From Limnoperna fortunei (taxonomy: Eukaryota; Mollusca; Bivalvia; Mytilida; Modiolidae), in contig OX104113.1 in assembly GCA_944474755.1 (NCBI GenBank), forward strand, positions 22,014,432 through 22,078,431: 64,000 nucleotides of DNA. Reading direction: 5' to 3'. A program made the translations under genes and the position numbers. Under the pieces are notes generated by a model. It was not told the DNA's origin and did not search any database. It worked only from the letters and a program-made list of their open reading frames with translations. The first letter of the stretch is position 1. Every line of letters starts with the position of its first letter. Positions 33,007 to 46,555 of this stretch are shown here, piece by piece.

Positions 33007-33740
33007 TAAATAGAACATAAATGTATTTGTAAATTGTACGGAACACGTGTATTTGACACCTGTTCAGGTGTGTTTGATTGGTTTTCACCTTATGTAATCA
33101 AGTGATAGGTATAAAGGATTATTAGCTGCATGAAAAACATGCCCTCTTAGGCGGGAATATTTATTGTAATATAAATACAATTGTCAATAGAGTAGATACA
33201 TTCGACGTTCGCCATAAGCACAGTAAAATTTTGTTGTAATTAATATTGCTAGATGATTTTTACATTGAATGATACTCTATATTTTATTTGTAGAAACTGA
33301 CTCTGCTTGTATGGTTTCTTGTCACAGCGGCTTGGACCACATTTATTTATGTTATTTGTTATTTAATCATGTGCATTTGTAATAAATGATGCTTTGCCTT
33401 GCTGTCCAGGCGAGCTGTATCCCAAATAAAAGTGTTGCGTTTTATTTATAAATATTTAATGTTCGATTGAGGGATGAATAAGAACATAATGTATAATTTT
33501 GCACATTTTCGCATAAAATAGTCAGTATATTCTAGATTTGGTCATTATTTTGATATTGAAAACAATTTTATGTGAATATTTTTTTTTAAATGGTGATATT
33601 TGCACGATTGACATTTTGATTACAAGTGATATTGCACGGCTTATCCGTGAATAGTATAGACTATTGAACGCCTAATCATTTTTCTGTTTTTGTTTTAGTT
33701 CTTGTACCAAAATAGGCAACCGTGCAATATATATATATAC

Positions 33741-35349
33741 ACAGTCCGCCATAAGTTAAGCATCATCTACTTTTCCGGATCTAATGTTTTTTCAATAAAA
33801 TAAACAAATGAGAAAATGTTTAATTTGTTTGAAAATGTATATATCATTAGGAAATTTGAACCTGTAAAATTCTTTATTTAAATCTTCAAATTGTGATATT
33901 AAATTCTAGTGGTCTAATAATGATCACACAAATAGGCCAAAAACAACAAAACAATAGGTGATTTTAAGTTTTAGTTTGACACAAAATTTTTCATTGATTA
34001 CAAAATTACAGGCATTCAACAAGTCCTGAGTTGAAAGGGTAACAAATGGACTGTCGTTTGGCGTATTTTCCATCAATATCGGGTATAACCTCCACCCTTT
34101 CGGTGTTAATGTTCAAGACGCCGCCTCATTCCAGCAACCAAACGCCTAAATCTGTACTGTGGAAATATTTGCCATACTTCCACAAGAGCGACTTCTAATT
34201 CTCGAACATTTTGGCATCTTGGTTGACTTTTCGCTTGATAAAGTCCCACACATGCGCAATCGGATTCATGTCCGGTGACATGGCTGGCCATGGAAGTGTG
34301 TCAATGGCTTCTGTTCAAGTTCAATAAAATCCCCCACAACACGGACTCGATGGGGTCGAGCGTTGTCGTCTTGAAACATTGGTCTGTCTGCAAGAGCATG
34401 GTTGTAAAAATGTGGCCTAACGTGACCATCCAAGATGTCATCGCGGTATTTCAGACTATTCAATGTAACGTTGAGAATCTGTAAATGGAGCCTGCCATCA
34501 TGTAAAAATCATCCACCACTTAATGCAGTTGTTCCTACAATATGATTTCTTTCAAAGCTTCCTTTGCCGCCAAACACGTATCCGACCGTCAAAATGCTTC
34601 AACAGAAAGCGGCTTTCATCTGACCAATGATACGTCTCCAGCTTCTTAAATTCCAGTGACGATGATGTCTTGCCCACTCCATTCGTGCTTGACGATGCCT
34701 TCTTGTCAGTTCTGGTCGTTTCAAAGGCCTGCGGGAACGTAAACGAGATCTGTGAAGCCTCCGAATAACTGTTCCGTCAATGATTTGACAACCAGTAGGC
34801 CACATTCCTCGTAGCTGGCCTGCTGTTGAAAAGGGGTGCAATCTGCCTTGACGAGCAATTAAGCGTTCCTCTCTAGGGGTTGTTTTACGGGGTCTCCCAG
34901 ATCTTGGGCGGTCCTCGATTGACCCTGTTTTTCTATGCCTGGCAACAAGTCTGCTAATAACAGAGTTGTTCACCCCAAAATTGGCTGCTATTTGGCGGTT
35001 ACTCATTCCAGCATTTTTCCTTCCAATTGCTTGCCGGCGTTCGGCGATACTTAATTTTTGTCATACCATGTTGAAAAGTCTTTAAAAGATAATAACTAAC
35101 CAGAATATCCACGTGCAATCGGACAAGCCTATTTGATTCAGAGTCAGTCTGTTAATTTGAAGCGAGACAAGTTTTTGAAACCAGTTTTAAACTTTAAAAC
35201 TCTAATTATTGACATCTTACCTGTATGTTTTATGAAGGTATTGTTTGAAAGCATTGCATAAATGCTCCATGCAGATGCTGAATGAATCGTTTTGTAATAA
35301 AATTATTTAAAAATATATTTAGGTGATGCTTAACTTTTGGCGGACTGTA
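33741..35349 (-). mobile_element. Tc1-like transposon, copy 1
   Basis: Inverted ends ACAGTCCGCCATAAGTTAAG and ACAGTCCGCCAAAAGTTAAG, in a TA-rich flank. Between them is a broken transposase on the minus strand. About 1.6 kb, the usual size for Tc1 elements. Confidence 0.9.
34080..35060 (-). pseudogene. Tc1-like transposase, copy 1
   Basis: The N-terminal helix-turn-helix pair is preserved at 35006-34599: NRQIAANFGVNNSVISRL, then DRPRSGRPRKTTPREERLI (the GRPR hook). After a damaged stretch come MFQDDNARPHRVRVV (second catalytic Asp) at about 34340-34385 and the MNPIE box near 34270 in another frame. Frame breaks mean no active enzyme. Confidence 0.85.
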
Positions 35350-35368
35350 TATATATTAATATATACAC

Positions 35369-36765
35369 CTCGCTATAATTTAAGCAACACCCTATTATTT
35401 CCCAGGGATTTTCCAAATGAAACATACAAACAACATCTTTACAGTCGCTTTAGTCATTGTTTGATGAAAAAATGTTCAAAGCAAAAGATATCAAAAAACA
35501 GTGCAAATATAACTTTCATTAGTCAAAAAATAAGTTTGATTGCATACTTCAATTTCATGAAATTAAAGTAAACACATCATCACAGGTCAACGTTCATGGA
35601 AGGAAAAGTCACTTTGAAATGTGTTAAACGCAAAAATACTCAGTAAGTCGTGTAACCACCACGCTTCGGGTATATACAGTTCATTAACTCTCCTCCTGTG
35701 GTAACTTCTGCCATTCATTTGGAATGGCAACACGTTCTTGGACATTTTGACAAGCAGGCGCTCTGTTATTGATTTTACGGCCAATGATATCCCACAAATG
35801 TTCAATTTGATTCATATCGGGTGACATGGCCATGGAAGATGCTCAATAGCTCCCCTACGTACAATTGCAGCTCGGTGAGGTCTTGCGTTGTCATCCATAT
35901 AGATGGGTCTGTTACCAAGTGCATGATTGTCAAAATGTGGTACAATAATAGCGTTAATGACGTCATTTCAATATTTCTGCCATGTCATTGTCCCATCAAC
36001 CACATACATTTTCAGTTAACAGTCGTATATGAAAAGCCTCACCACACTATAACGGCACCACCGCAAAACGCTGTAGTGCCTAGGATGTTGTTCTGGTTGT
36101 AAGCAGTGCCTCGTTGTCTCCAAACGCGCGTGCGCTTATCAATATGACGAAGAAGGAATCTGCTTTCGTCGGTCCAGTGTACTCGTCGCCAGCTTCGAAT
36201 ATTCCAACGGCGGTGATATCGTGCCCACTAAACGTGATTGGTGATGTCTCAATGTCAACAATGGACGTTTCAAGGGACGACGAGCTCTCAACCTTGCATT
36301 GTTTAGGCGCCTGTTAATTGTTCGAACGGCGACTCCGGTTGCAATATTCCAATCGTCACGAAGATATCTTGCGGTGGCAAACGGTTGGCGTTTGGCTACA
36401 CGAATCTACACGAACGAGACCCTCCCTTTCAGATGTTTTTGGTGGTCGTCCTGACCTAGGACGTTCCTGGATAGTTCCATCCACCCTCAAAAGTCAGTCG
36501 TTTCTGTGTCCACATGTGTACACGAAACCCTGACAAACTTTTCTATTTTAGAAAATTACCGGGCTAGAAGATTTGTTTAGAAGGCTTTTAGGTGTGCTCG
36601 ACTACCGTATGACAAAATGGTTTTGCTGTTTACATGAGGAGTTAATTGAAGTAACTTTTCCGTGCTTAAATGATAGCTTCAGTACATAAATAACACAAAG
36701 TTAATATTCGTTCGGATTTTTTGAAATTATAAAATAAAATTGTAGGTGTTGCTCAACTTTTGACG
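35369..36765 (-). mobile_element. Tc1-like transposon, copy 2 (older)
   Basis: Ends carry TTTAAGCAACACC at about 35391 and the inverse GGTGTTGCTCAACTTTTGAC at 36745, close to the copy 1 TIR (TTAAGCATCAC). Minus-strand transposase remains include HALGNRPIYMDDNARPHRAA near 35860-35930 and NQIEHLWDIIGRK near 35780-35815. Plus-strand frames over it are antisense shadows. Confidence 0.8.
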
Positions 36766-36779
36766 TATTTTCGGTTAAT

Positions 36780-38835
36780 CCGACAAATCACAAAACTTAC
36801 ATCGGATTATAAGGCAGTAAAATTCGGCCTGTTTAAATGGAAGCTAAAATTACAATATCATCAAAATAAGGAACACTCTTTCCAATAAAACACAAACAAA
36901 CTGTCGAATAAGTTTATATCAGCACTGGTTAGATTGTAAGGATTATGATTTTGCTGATTTTAAAGGGAAACTTTGCATAAATGAAAATTTGATAAGTTAT
37001 TGTTCAAATCAAGAATAATAGTAAGAAACATGTTTGCCATTTGTCTCCAAGACAAATCGTGTAATGAAACTGTTTCTACTATTAATATTGGCGCAAACAC
37101 GTGTTAGATCTAGCTATAATAGCTATAATAACTGATTCTGATCTCAATCCGACGTTCCTTTGTTAATTTAATATAAATATCAAAGGATTAGACTCTTAGT
37201 ATACGCAAGGGTCGCATGAAGTTCACATGTCTAATAAAACCAATGGTGAAAACGCATCAGTAGACGCCTATTGAAACTGACCAGTTTAATGAAGAATCAT
37301 TTAAAAAGACTTTCATACAGTTGACACATCGGTTTTTCATTATGTCTTTTAATAACATTTAAATACCTTGAGAAAAAAACTACTTAAAAAGTTTATCACT
37401 GAATTGTTAACAAAACTGACTGAATCCCAGTAGTTATATAAGCAACAGGATATTGTAATAAAATAAATACTAATTCTTTATTTTCTAAATACTTCTTTAC
37501 AGTTATCTTGTTTTAATAAGCGCTTTAAGACCTTCATATCTTGACAAATTTTGTAAAATAATATCAAAGTTTTATTTTACAATATCCCGAGCGAGTTCGA
37601 AAATCGGCACCGATCAATCATTGTCGTGGGAGTTATGCCCAATTAAAATGTCCTGTAACAGCTTTCACGACTCAATTTCTTGTCAGATTTGTATGAAAGT
37701 TAATTGACATAAAAAATATATCGGCACCGATTGATTATATTTATGGGAACAGCTAACAAATTACTTAATATTCGTTGCCAGGATACAATACAAGCGTAGT
37801 GAAGACATTTGAACGCTGTTCTTGTATATATTATAGTGAGATGGCAAATATATAGATATATTTAGGATACATTTCCCCTTCAAGAAGCTGAAATTCGTGT
37901 GTTTTTTATGACTAACCTTCCATTTTAGTAGTCGCGAAGTACTAGTTGATACTTCAGCCATTGGTAAACGAAAGAAAGTCACATGAAAAAAAGTCTGTTT
38001 TGGTAGGAAAAAAGTCACAGAATAAAAAGTCACAAGAAAAAAATCATAGGAAAAAAATCACAATTAATAAGTTGACTTGGTCATATATGTTGTCATAATA
38101 TGAAAATATTATTATGTTTATTACAATAACAGTCATATTTTTGTATGTATTACATATGTATTACTTATTACCATTAATTAAAATTTTATTTAAGTCCATC
38201 AAGATTTAGAAAATAATTTAGTACAAACACATTACTATTTACAGTTCTTTTTCAGCTGCTATAAAGTAAATAATATGTATACCAAAGTAAAGTATAGGAT
38301 AAATAACTATATATAGATTTTTAAATATCCAAGCATAAAATATGGCTTCAAAATTTATTTATTCATTTATTTATTTATTAAATAATGTGTAATAAAAATG
38401 AACAGTGCGACACATTACTGCATAACTAATTGCTTACTTATTCCTTTGTTTTTATATGATAACATTTTGTTTAGTTATATGATAAATATGTTTAAATTAT
38501 ATGTCTTTAAATATCCAGACGGCAGAGGATTCTCGAATTTCACTGAAAGTTATTGTATGGAGATTTTCATATCACACCCCATATCACCCAGAGACCCCCA
38601 TATCTACCAGAGGGCATTCAGATACCGGGAGCGATATAAAAATAACCATATAATAACAATTTATTATTGATTCAAATAGGAAGATATACGGGAATAATTT
38701 GCTAGAGACATCACACTTGACTTGACTCGTTTTGCCCATAAATAAGTCTGGACTAGTTGACAGATTATACCTTCCAGCTTGTATGTCCATTAAGTAACCA
38801 AATAGAGTTGTTGTTTTTGTGTACATTTTGTTTTC
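36780..38835. other. Intergenic DNA with simple repeats
   Basis: 36780-36835 is the repeat shared with 22655. ATCGGCACCGAT occurs twice (37600, 37723). 37975-38060 repeats AAAAGTCACA/AAGAAAAAAATC words. 38355-38385 is TTTA-rich. No gene recognised. Confidence 0.45.
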
Positions 38836-38839
38836 TTTA

Positions 38840-41605
38840 TTGCCAATGTAAAAAATTAAATAATTTACGTTTTAACATATTAGTAGCAAATTATTGTAAT
38901 TACATTTTTATTGGAGACTTAAATTTTAATGCCTTGGATAATGGTAGGGGAGCAACTATTTTAGACATTTGTGATATTTTTAATCTGAAAAACATTATTA
39001 AAAAGCCTACATGTTTTACAAAGATAGCCAAGCCATCTCTGATTGATTTGATCATGATTAATCAGGAATGTGAATTCAAGAAAGTTTTTAATTTTGGAAC
39101 TGGCATTAATGACGTTCATAATTTTATTGGGGTACAATTGAAATGTAATATCCCAAAGAGTCTACCAAGAAAGAAAATGTGTAGAAGTTTTAAACATTTT
39201 GAACATGATCAATTTTTAAATGATTTAAACAGTTAGGATTTTAATATTATAGATTTTGGAAATGTTAATGATGCTTATAATGGTTTTAGGAACTATTTTA
39301 CTGAGGTAGCAAATAAGCACGCACTTTTTAAGCAAAGAAATATATTGTCTAAACGATTACCATACACGAATAAAGGTCTTAAAAGAGCTATTTATAAAAA
39401 AAATGCTATAAAACAAATTTCAGTTTGATGATAATAAAAGTTGGAATCTATATAGACAGCAGAAAAACTATGTCACAAAACTGAAGAAAAAAAATCTATA
39501 AATACATATTTTTTTGAAAGGTGTGCTGGATGTCCCAAGTCAGCTGATTTTTGGCCAACAGTAAAACCTTTCCGTACCAACAAAGGCAGTACTTGTCAAA
39601 GAGAATAATTTGTGAAAAAATATTATTATTACTAAACAAGAGATTTTCAATAATTTTTTTGTTAACGTGTCCCAAAATATTGGATGTAATGATAGTGCCA
39701 ACTCCCACCCAAGTGTCTCTGCCATTAAAGAGAATGTCAGAAAAATAGCTTCTCCTTTTCTCAAGTGGATGAGGATTTTGTTAAGAAATACCTTAACAAA
39801 ATTAACATAAAGAAGGCTACTGGCATAGACGGCATTTCACCTAAGCTTTTAAAGTATGCACAATCTTCTATTGTTTAACCTCTTACAGCTCTTGTAAACC
39901 TATCCGTATCCACCTATATTTTCCCAGATAAATTAAAAGTTGCAAAAGTGTTCTTGTGAAAGGCAATTACAGGCCAGTTAGTGTCCTACCAGCTATTTCC
40001 AAATTATTCGAAAATTCAACTGCACAACAGCTCATTAAACATTTTGATAATATCTTCAATCCTTTTTTGGCAGCATTTAGATCTGGTTTTGGTTGTCAAT
40101 CTACTCTTTTGTGTGTGATTGAAGATTGGAAAAAGTCTCTTGATCACAATGAACACCTTGCCGCCATTCTGGTGGACCTTTCTAAGGCCTTTGATTGCCT
40201 TCCTCATGATCTATTGTTACTAAAACTGAAAGCCTATTGATTTACAGATTCAGCACTTAATTTGTTAAATAGTTACCTCTCTGATAGGAGACAATGTGTC
40301 AAAATTAATCAAACCATTAGTAGTATGATCTAGTAACATCTATATAGGGGTACCACAAGGATATATTTTAGGTCCTATACTGTTCAACATATTTTTAAAT
40401 TATATATTTTTAAGTGATATATTTTTCTTTGTAAAACATTGCTCATTATATTAATATGCAGATGATAATACTCTGTCCAGATCAGATAAATTGATAGAAA
40501 CAGTAATTAAGTGTCTAGAAGAAGATAGTTAATCTCTAATAAATTGGTTTTCTGATAACAAAATGCAGGCTAATCCTGACAAATTCCAGGCTTTAGCAAT
40601 TAGTAAACGAGCACACGAGAAAAAAATGATTTAATATAAACGATGTAAATATTGTATGTGAAGATGAGGTAAAATTATTGGGTGTTACTATTGACTACGG
40701 ATTAAATTTCAATACACATATTTCAAATATTTAAGAAAGCTGCAAGGCAACTACATGTTCTCAAGCGAATTGGAAAATACTTAAGTCGGCATTGGGAAAC
40801 TTACCATCTATTACTCATTTATGACGTCAAATTTTAATTATCGCCCTTTGGCCTGGCATTTTTGTAGTGAGCATAATTCAGCAAAAAATTGAGAAAATTC
40901 AGGAACGTGGCTTCGCTTTATTTATGAAGATTTTGGCAGTTCTTATGACTCTCTTTTGGAAAGATCTGAACTTCCAGCTTTAAAAACTAGAAGTATGCGC
41001 ACAATTGCCTTGGAGTCTTTAAAAAATTATCAATAAAATAAGTTCTTATCATATGTTCGATCTCTTCTTATTATCTCTTAATGATATATAATTGTTTTCG
41101 GGTACGATTGAGTAGTTAGGTGAAAAACCATACTCTACAATATAGTTCACGTTGTAAATAATAAAATAGATAATTTAATATTAAGGAAATATTTCATTTA
41201 CAGTTTTTCGTATTTGTTAAATCCTTCTAGCTTTAAAATACATTTTGTTGTCCCGATCTATTAAGAAGAAGTAAAGATGTACAAAATTGCTATACCAGTG
41301 TCTTACTACTAGATCGGTTCAATTTTTATTTTTGGATTATTTTACTATCTATAGGGTAAGCCTAGTATTTTTATTAATGCATTCTATTCTTGACATTCTA
41401 TCAGTCCTTTTAAAATCATAATGTATTGAAATTTCAGTTGTACATACTGTTACATACTGTTTCATTATTATTTTTTTTTCCTTTTTTTCATTACTATTTT
41501 GATGTTTATTGTATATACTTAGTAATATCGTTCTTGTAATAACTTTATTAAATTCATTGTAATCTCTTTTATGAGGAAATAAAGTAATGAATGAATGAAT
41601 GAATA
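38840..41605 (+). mobile_element. Jockey/CR1-like LINE, decayed
   Basis: Plus-strand pieces in order: endonuclease C-part (YIFIGDLNFNALD, then SLIDLIMINQECEF) at 38888-39235; RT start (YRPVSVLPAISKLFEN, SGFGCQSTLLCVIEDW, AILVDLSKAFDCLPHDLL) at 39956-40238; a GVPQG block near 40345; YADDNTLS near 40455; then WFSDNKMQANPDKFQ near 40540. Many stops and shifts. It ends with AATAAAGTAATGAATGAATG at 41576-41605, a short-repeat tail. The catalytic ADD is legible but the element is dead. Confidence 0.85.
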
Positions 41606-42689
41606 AGGTAGAAAATGGAACCTTTACGTAGAAAATTAGTCAATCTTCAACATTAAATTAATTTCCCTGTGTTTTGTTTATTGACGGATTCGAAATCCCA
41701 AACTCTCGTGAACGATTCCTGTGTGGTAGTGATGATTTTAGGGGGGGGGGGGCAGAGATATTTCTGTGATGTAATTGTATATTAGATGTGCCTTTATTTA
41801 TTACCTGACACTGAACTTTGATGAAAGGTAATAATGAAAGACCAATTAGACTCGCATAATAAGCAGCTAACATGCAAATTTAGATTATGATTTTTAAATA
41901 AAATTTAGATTTTTCAAATAGGCATGTTATTTACAAAAAAATTGATGTCTGAATCAGTGAAAAATGTCGTAGAAATTAGTAGAAATTTCTCAATTATAAA
42001 AAAAGCACAAAGGATATAGATTTTTATTTAATTCAAGATTTAAAAATTTTGATGTTAAGCTATTTTAACGAAGCAAGTTATATATATAATAATACAAAAG
42101 AAAAAGTTACGTGCGAATAAAGGTCATTAACATCATAGAAGTTAACAATCTCATAAATTGTTTTGCAAAACAAGACTTTTCTTCTAATGTTTTTTTTTTA
42201 AATTCTGAAAATTTTATAAAGTTTTTAGCAATGTTTATGCACATAAATGCTAGTTTGACGTTTGAAATTTATTTCATTGCAAATCTTTTGAAACAATTTT
42301 AATTACAGTAAATTTAAATCAATAGAAATTGTAACTTGTTGGTATGTTTTCTTTGATTTTCCGAGGACGCGATAACTGCCGATCTTACATTCACAGTTTT
42401 CCCCACAGAACCACGTGACTATGATTCAATGTATTTTTATTGGTAAACATTTGTCTTTCCAAAACTTTGCGTTTTTTATTAAAGCACTCTTCTCAAAGTT
42501 GAGACATTATAATCAAGATGATTATTTCTTGCCTTTCACAATCGTCTACATTTGCAACCCTTTACAGCATATGATGAAATTTTAAATAAAACAAATTGAA
42601 AAAAACCAAATCGGATACACCTATAACATTTAAATCGAACATCTCTGGTTTAACCCATATCTTTTCTTATTTATCTGATAGTAATAAAA

Positions 42690-43385
42690 ACATCGTATAA
42701 TTTTAGGTTTGTAAATAAAGCAGAGATTCCTCAACACCGGACAACCTCATATGGTAAAAGGTCACTCAGGAATGAGGCAGCAACAATCTGGAATTCCTTT
42801 CCAAACGAGATCAGACAGATGACCTCGTTATGACAGTTCAAAAATAACTTTAACAGCTGGTGTGTGTGTGTGTGTATGGGGAGGGGATGCTTATGTAGCT
42901 CATGTAAATTCAACAATACTACTAGTACTCACGCCTGATTGATAGCATATTATCCGTTTTTTTGTTTGTTTGTTCCTGTTAACCTTCATATGTAATACTG
43001 TCATGTTGTACTGCTAAATATATGTTTAGTGCTTTTTATACCATATATTCGCTTATTCATTAATTATAATATGTGCTTTAGTTGATATTTTATGTTCCTG
43101 TCTAGTGCTTTGTATTTTACGCTCTGTAACAATTTATTTATCTTGCTTCACTTAAGCTTTGCTTAAATATGTGCAATTATTTATGCATTGATCATTGAAT
43201 GTTTTTATGCATGTCTATATTGTTTTATCTGCATATGCATTATGTATGAATTGTTTATATTGTCTTATGTGTATGTTGATTTATGTATGTATTGTCTGCA
43301 AATAGTATTTTAAAGAGCTCTTCTGAGCTTATGTTCCTTTGTTATTATGTATGCCGACTTTAAATAAAAATTACTTACTTAACAT
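42690..43385 (+). mobile_element. LINE 3' end
   Basis: Starts with the LINE C-terminus in one frame (TTSYGKRSLRNEAATIWNSF, then PNEIRQM), followed by a GTGTGT run, a 3' UTR and an end with AAATAAAAATTACTTACTTA. 5'-truncated. Confidence 0.75.
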
Positions 43386-46280
43386 AGAATTGGTTAGTGT
43401 CGTACACATGGCACATGTATATATGACAAATATGAAATTACTGCACACTATTCTGTATGACCATTGCATAACTAGTTTTATATATACCAGTACACAGCCT
43501 AAAATGCTCAACTTTTTGTATTTGTATTGAGCTCTAAATTTGTCCATGATGAATTACTTATACATCTGTGTAAAATTATAGTAATTATAAGTGAACCCAC
43601 ACAGTGCACTATCACCACTGTAAACAATGGCATTTTGTGATTCTTTCAACTGGTGTATGCTTCAGGTTTAACCCAACAACACCAGTTCCTGACCCCCTGA
43701 GAAAAACAACAACAAATAAAACATATTTCATCTTCTTTAATATTTTTATTCTTCTAATCGTTTTACACTGCTTTTTTGTAACTTTCATACCATTTTTTTT
43801 CAACAAACATTACAAAAACAAAAACAACTTACATTTCAATAATGTTACAAGACATGTAATATTAATTACTGACTGAACAATAACATAAATGTCGTGTTAA
43901 ACACGTGAAAACATATTTGCCCACTCTGATCTTCTCAAGCCCATGAAAAGGCTATTTATGTTAAAAATGAATACAACATTGTTTTCTTAAAAGGGACATT
44001 TAATAAGGAGATATTTTTCAACCTGACATGACTAAAGGGGCTGTCTTCATAATTTGATCAAACATTTTTGTCCTTTTATGCTATTTATAAACGTAAGTGT
44101 GGTATAAGTTTTCTGGAGAAAGGTTTTAGTTAAATATAATTAAAAGTAATGATAATTCAACATACATTTAAAATCTTTTGTTTTCTTATGCAAATTATAT
44201 AGAGAATTTTATACATGTTAATAAAGTGTAATTTTAGAACTGTTTATAATTAAACATTTCTTGAAATGGAAATGCACTATATGATACATACTTGTTGATG
44301 TACATGCATTTACATAAACTACCCCATGCACTTGTCATATAAGACAAAGGCAAAAGCACTTATCTGCACCAAGTTAAAAAAAATATACAGTTAGCATCAA
44401 AATGATTTAAATAACATAAAGAATCTGTTTACAGTATGAGCACCAACGTTGTAGTATAATTAACAATACATGTATAAACAGCTGCATATGCGTAATTATA
44501 AACTTAAATCAGAAATGGGTTCTAATCAAACTATGGCATAGCTATCACAAATTCATGCTCCACAAGGAAACATTAACATATTTAATAATTTCTTAGAAGA
44601 AATAGCATAAAATGTCAAGCATATTTATAATATTTACTCGAGTCCACATTAAAAATTCTTTTTCAATAGACTTTTGCAACATCAACCAAGAAAATATAAA
44701 AAATTAATGATACACTTGTCTATTGAGGAATTTCTTGTGTGTACGCCATAAAAGCATTAATGATAGTTCCATGGTACAACCAAGACATAAAGATTATACC
44801 TTGCTGGTTGTGCTATAACACTAAAATACATACTAGACTTAATGCCCATATCCTGATACATGTCATACAAAACTCACTACAAACACTACAACTATGAAAA
44901 ATATGACAGCTAAATTTAACAATAATTAATTTTAACGATATGCAAAATGAAATAAGGTTTAATGGTACATGTATTAAAATTTTGGATGTTGATCTTTAAT
45001 AATTAAATAGAAAATATTGATAAACAGTTATATATGAAATATTTTTAATAGAAATTGATTTAATTTAGGAGATCAATCTTATTGCACATGGACCATTTTT
45101 CTCATCAGCTAGACAAAAGTTATTACCAAACAGACAAAAATTCTTGTTATTTTACCTTCATTACTAAAAAAATGTTAAAAGTCTTCAAAAAAAAAAACCA
45201 TTAAAAAAACCTTGATAAAATGTCTTATAGCTGAATAAGGTTTAGTTGAAATATAATATTCAAAAGTGTAATTCCAGTTCTTTAAAAAATCTCAATTAGA
45301 AAATTCTTCCATTCACTGAAAAGAAAACTTTATTTTTAGAATCAGTTATTCCATTTATTAATCTTTCTCTTGCAAAACTTAACAAATTCAACAAATCATT
45401 AATAAAATTTGCAGAAATAAAAAAAGCTGCACATAATTCAACATTAACATCTATAAAGGATTATAAAAGTCTAAAATGAGGTAGACATTCCTGAGAATAT
45501 TATTCTCTGTCAACAAATTTTGTTAAAATCTTTGAACAGTTAGAAATATACAAAACACACTAATTCATATTTATCATAATTTCAGAATAAATTAACGGTG
45601 AATATTTTCAATATTTTAAATCATGTGGTTTTTTTCATGTAAATAAAAAAAACTTCTCATTGTATGTGTATGTTTGACAGGCATCGTAACAAGTCAGTTA
45701 AGAATTGATACAAGAGGCCCACCATGTAGATGGGTACTTTAAACAATGACATGATTCACAGATTGGAAGTAAAAGTGTATTTCAGGAAGTAAATTATAAC
45801 ACATAATAAGATATCCGAGAAATACCTTTTCTAACATCTAAAGTTAACATATAGTTTTAGTCCATGATTCTGTCATTTCAAAGATAAGTGATTACTTCTG
45901 AATACAAAACGTACTCGGACAGTATTCTGAGGTATATAATGGTGATGACGATAGCCATCTGAGGTATAGTAGGGAACCAGTAGCCATATGAGGTATAGTA
46001 AGGAACCAGTGACAATGTCACTGAATGAGTTGACATTATGTAGTTCCTCTTGATACCATTCTGGAGGCATTACTAGGGAGGACAATATGTGATCTTACAA
46101 AGGTACCATAGATGTAAAATATTATCTGTTAACACTGCTAACGATAACAATATTGATATCAACATAGGATAGCTCTTTTGTTGTAACCATAGGAATATAT
46201 GCTGTGCATCCTGTCCCTTTGTTTATGGACGTCTTCCTTCCTCTGTTTAATGAAGTTCTGATCCCTAAACTTCCTCATGT
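43386..46280. other. AT-rich DNA downstream of the nuclear receptor
   Basis: No exon or repeat recognised. It follows the receptor's stop codon on its strand, so part is likely 3' UTR; its end cannot be placed from sequence alone. Confidence 0.4.
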
Positions 46281-46555
46281 TCATGATGTATTTTCTACTT
46301 TTACTTCAGTAAAGTCCTGTGAATCCAACATCTCTTTTAGTAAATCAGAAAATGAAACGGATCCTTCCAGCTTAAGTTTTTGAAAATAAGCTATAGCCCT
46401 CTCTCCAGCTTGCCTGATATGTGTTAGGAGAAGTAATATTGATGGTACATGACGTAGATTATCTGGGTGATATTTCTGTGCTGTGTCCACAACAGCATCT
46501 AATATAGACTGTCTCATGCTTTGTATTTTATCACAACTTGATAGTCGTCGAACCT
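46281..46555 (-). CDS. Nuclear receptor last exon, LBD helices 10-12
   Basis: [20 protein letters not shown] to the stop after VKVENTS. It contains the dimer helix ([20 protein letters not shown]) and AF-2 helix 12 ([11 protein letters not shown]). The tail after helix 12 is short. Confidence 0.95.

Larger units (their letters stand above)
27115..33490 (+). mobile_element. Ngaro/DIRS-type tyrosine-recombinase retrotransposon
   Basis: Split direct repeats in the order A1, ORFs, B1, A2, B2. A1 is 27115-27175 plus 28486-28635; A2 is 33018-33229; B1 is about 32294-32381; B2 is about 33386-33490. A carries CGGAACACGTGTATTTGACA and TGTAATATAAATACAATTGT; B carries GCTGTATCCCAAATAAAAGT. This arrangement is characteristic of Ngaro-like members of the DIRS order, which integrate through a tyrosine recombinase and leave no LTRs. 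Coding parts are damaged by frameshifts. Two later insertions (27176-28485, 32382-33006) split the repeats. Confidence 0.88.

Noticed and set aside
35821..36533. Three plus-strand frames of 67-93 residues
   Set aside because: They are antisense to the Tc1 copy 2 transposase remains.
37600..37740. ATCGGCACCGAT pair as element ends
   Set aside because: The two copies are direct, not inverted, and the flanks give no target duplication.
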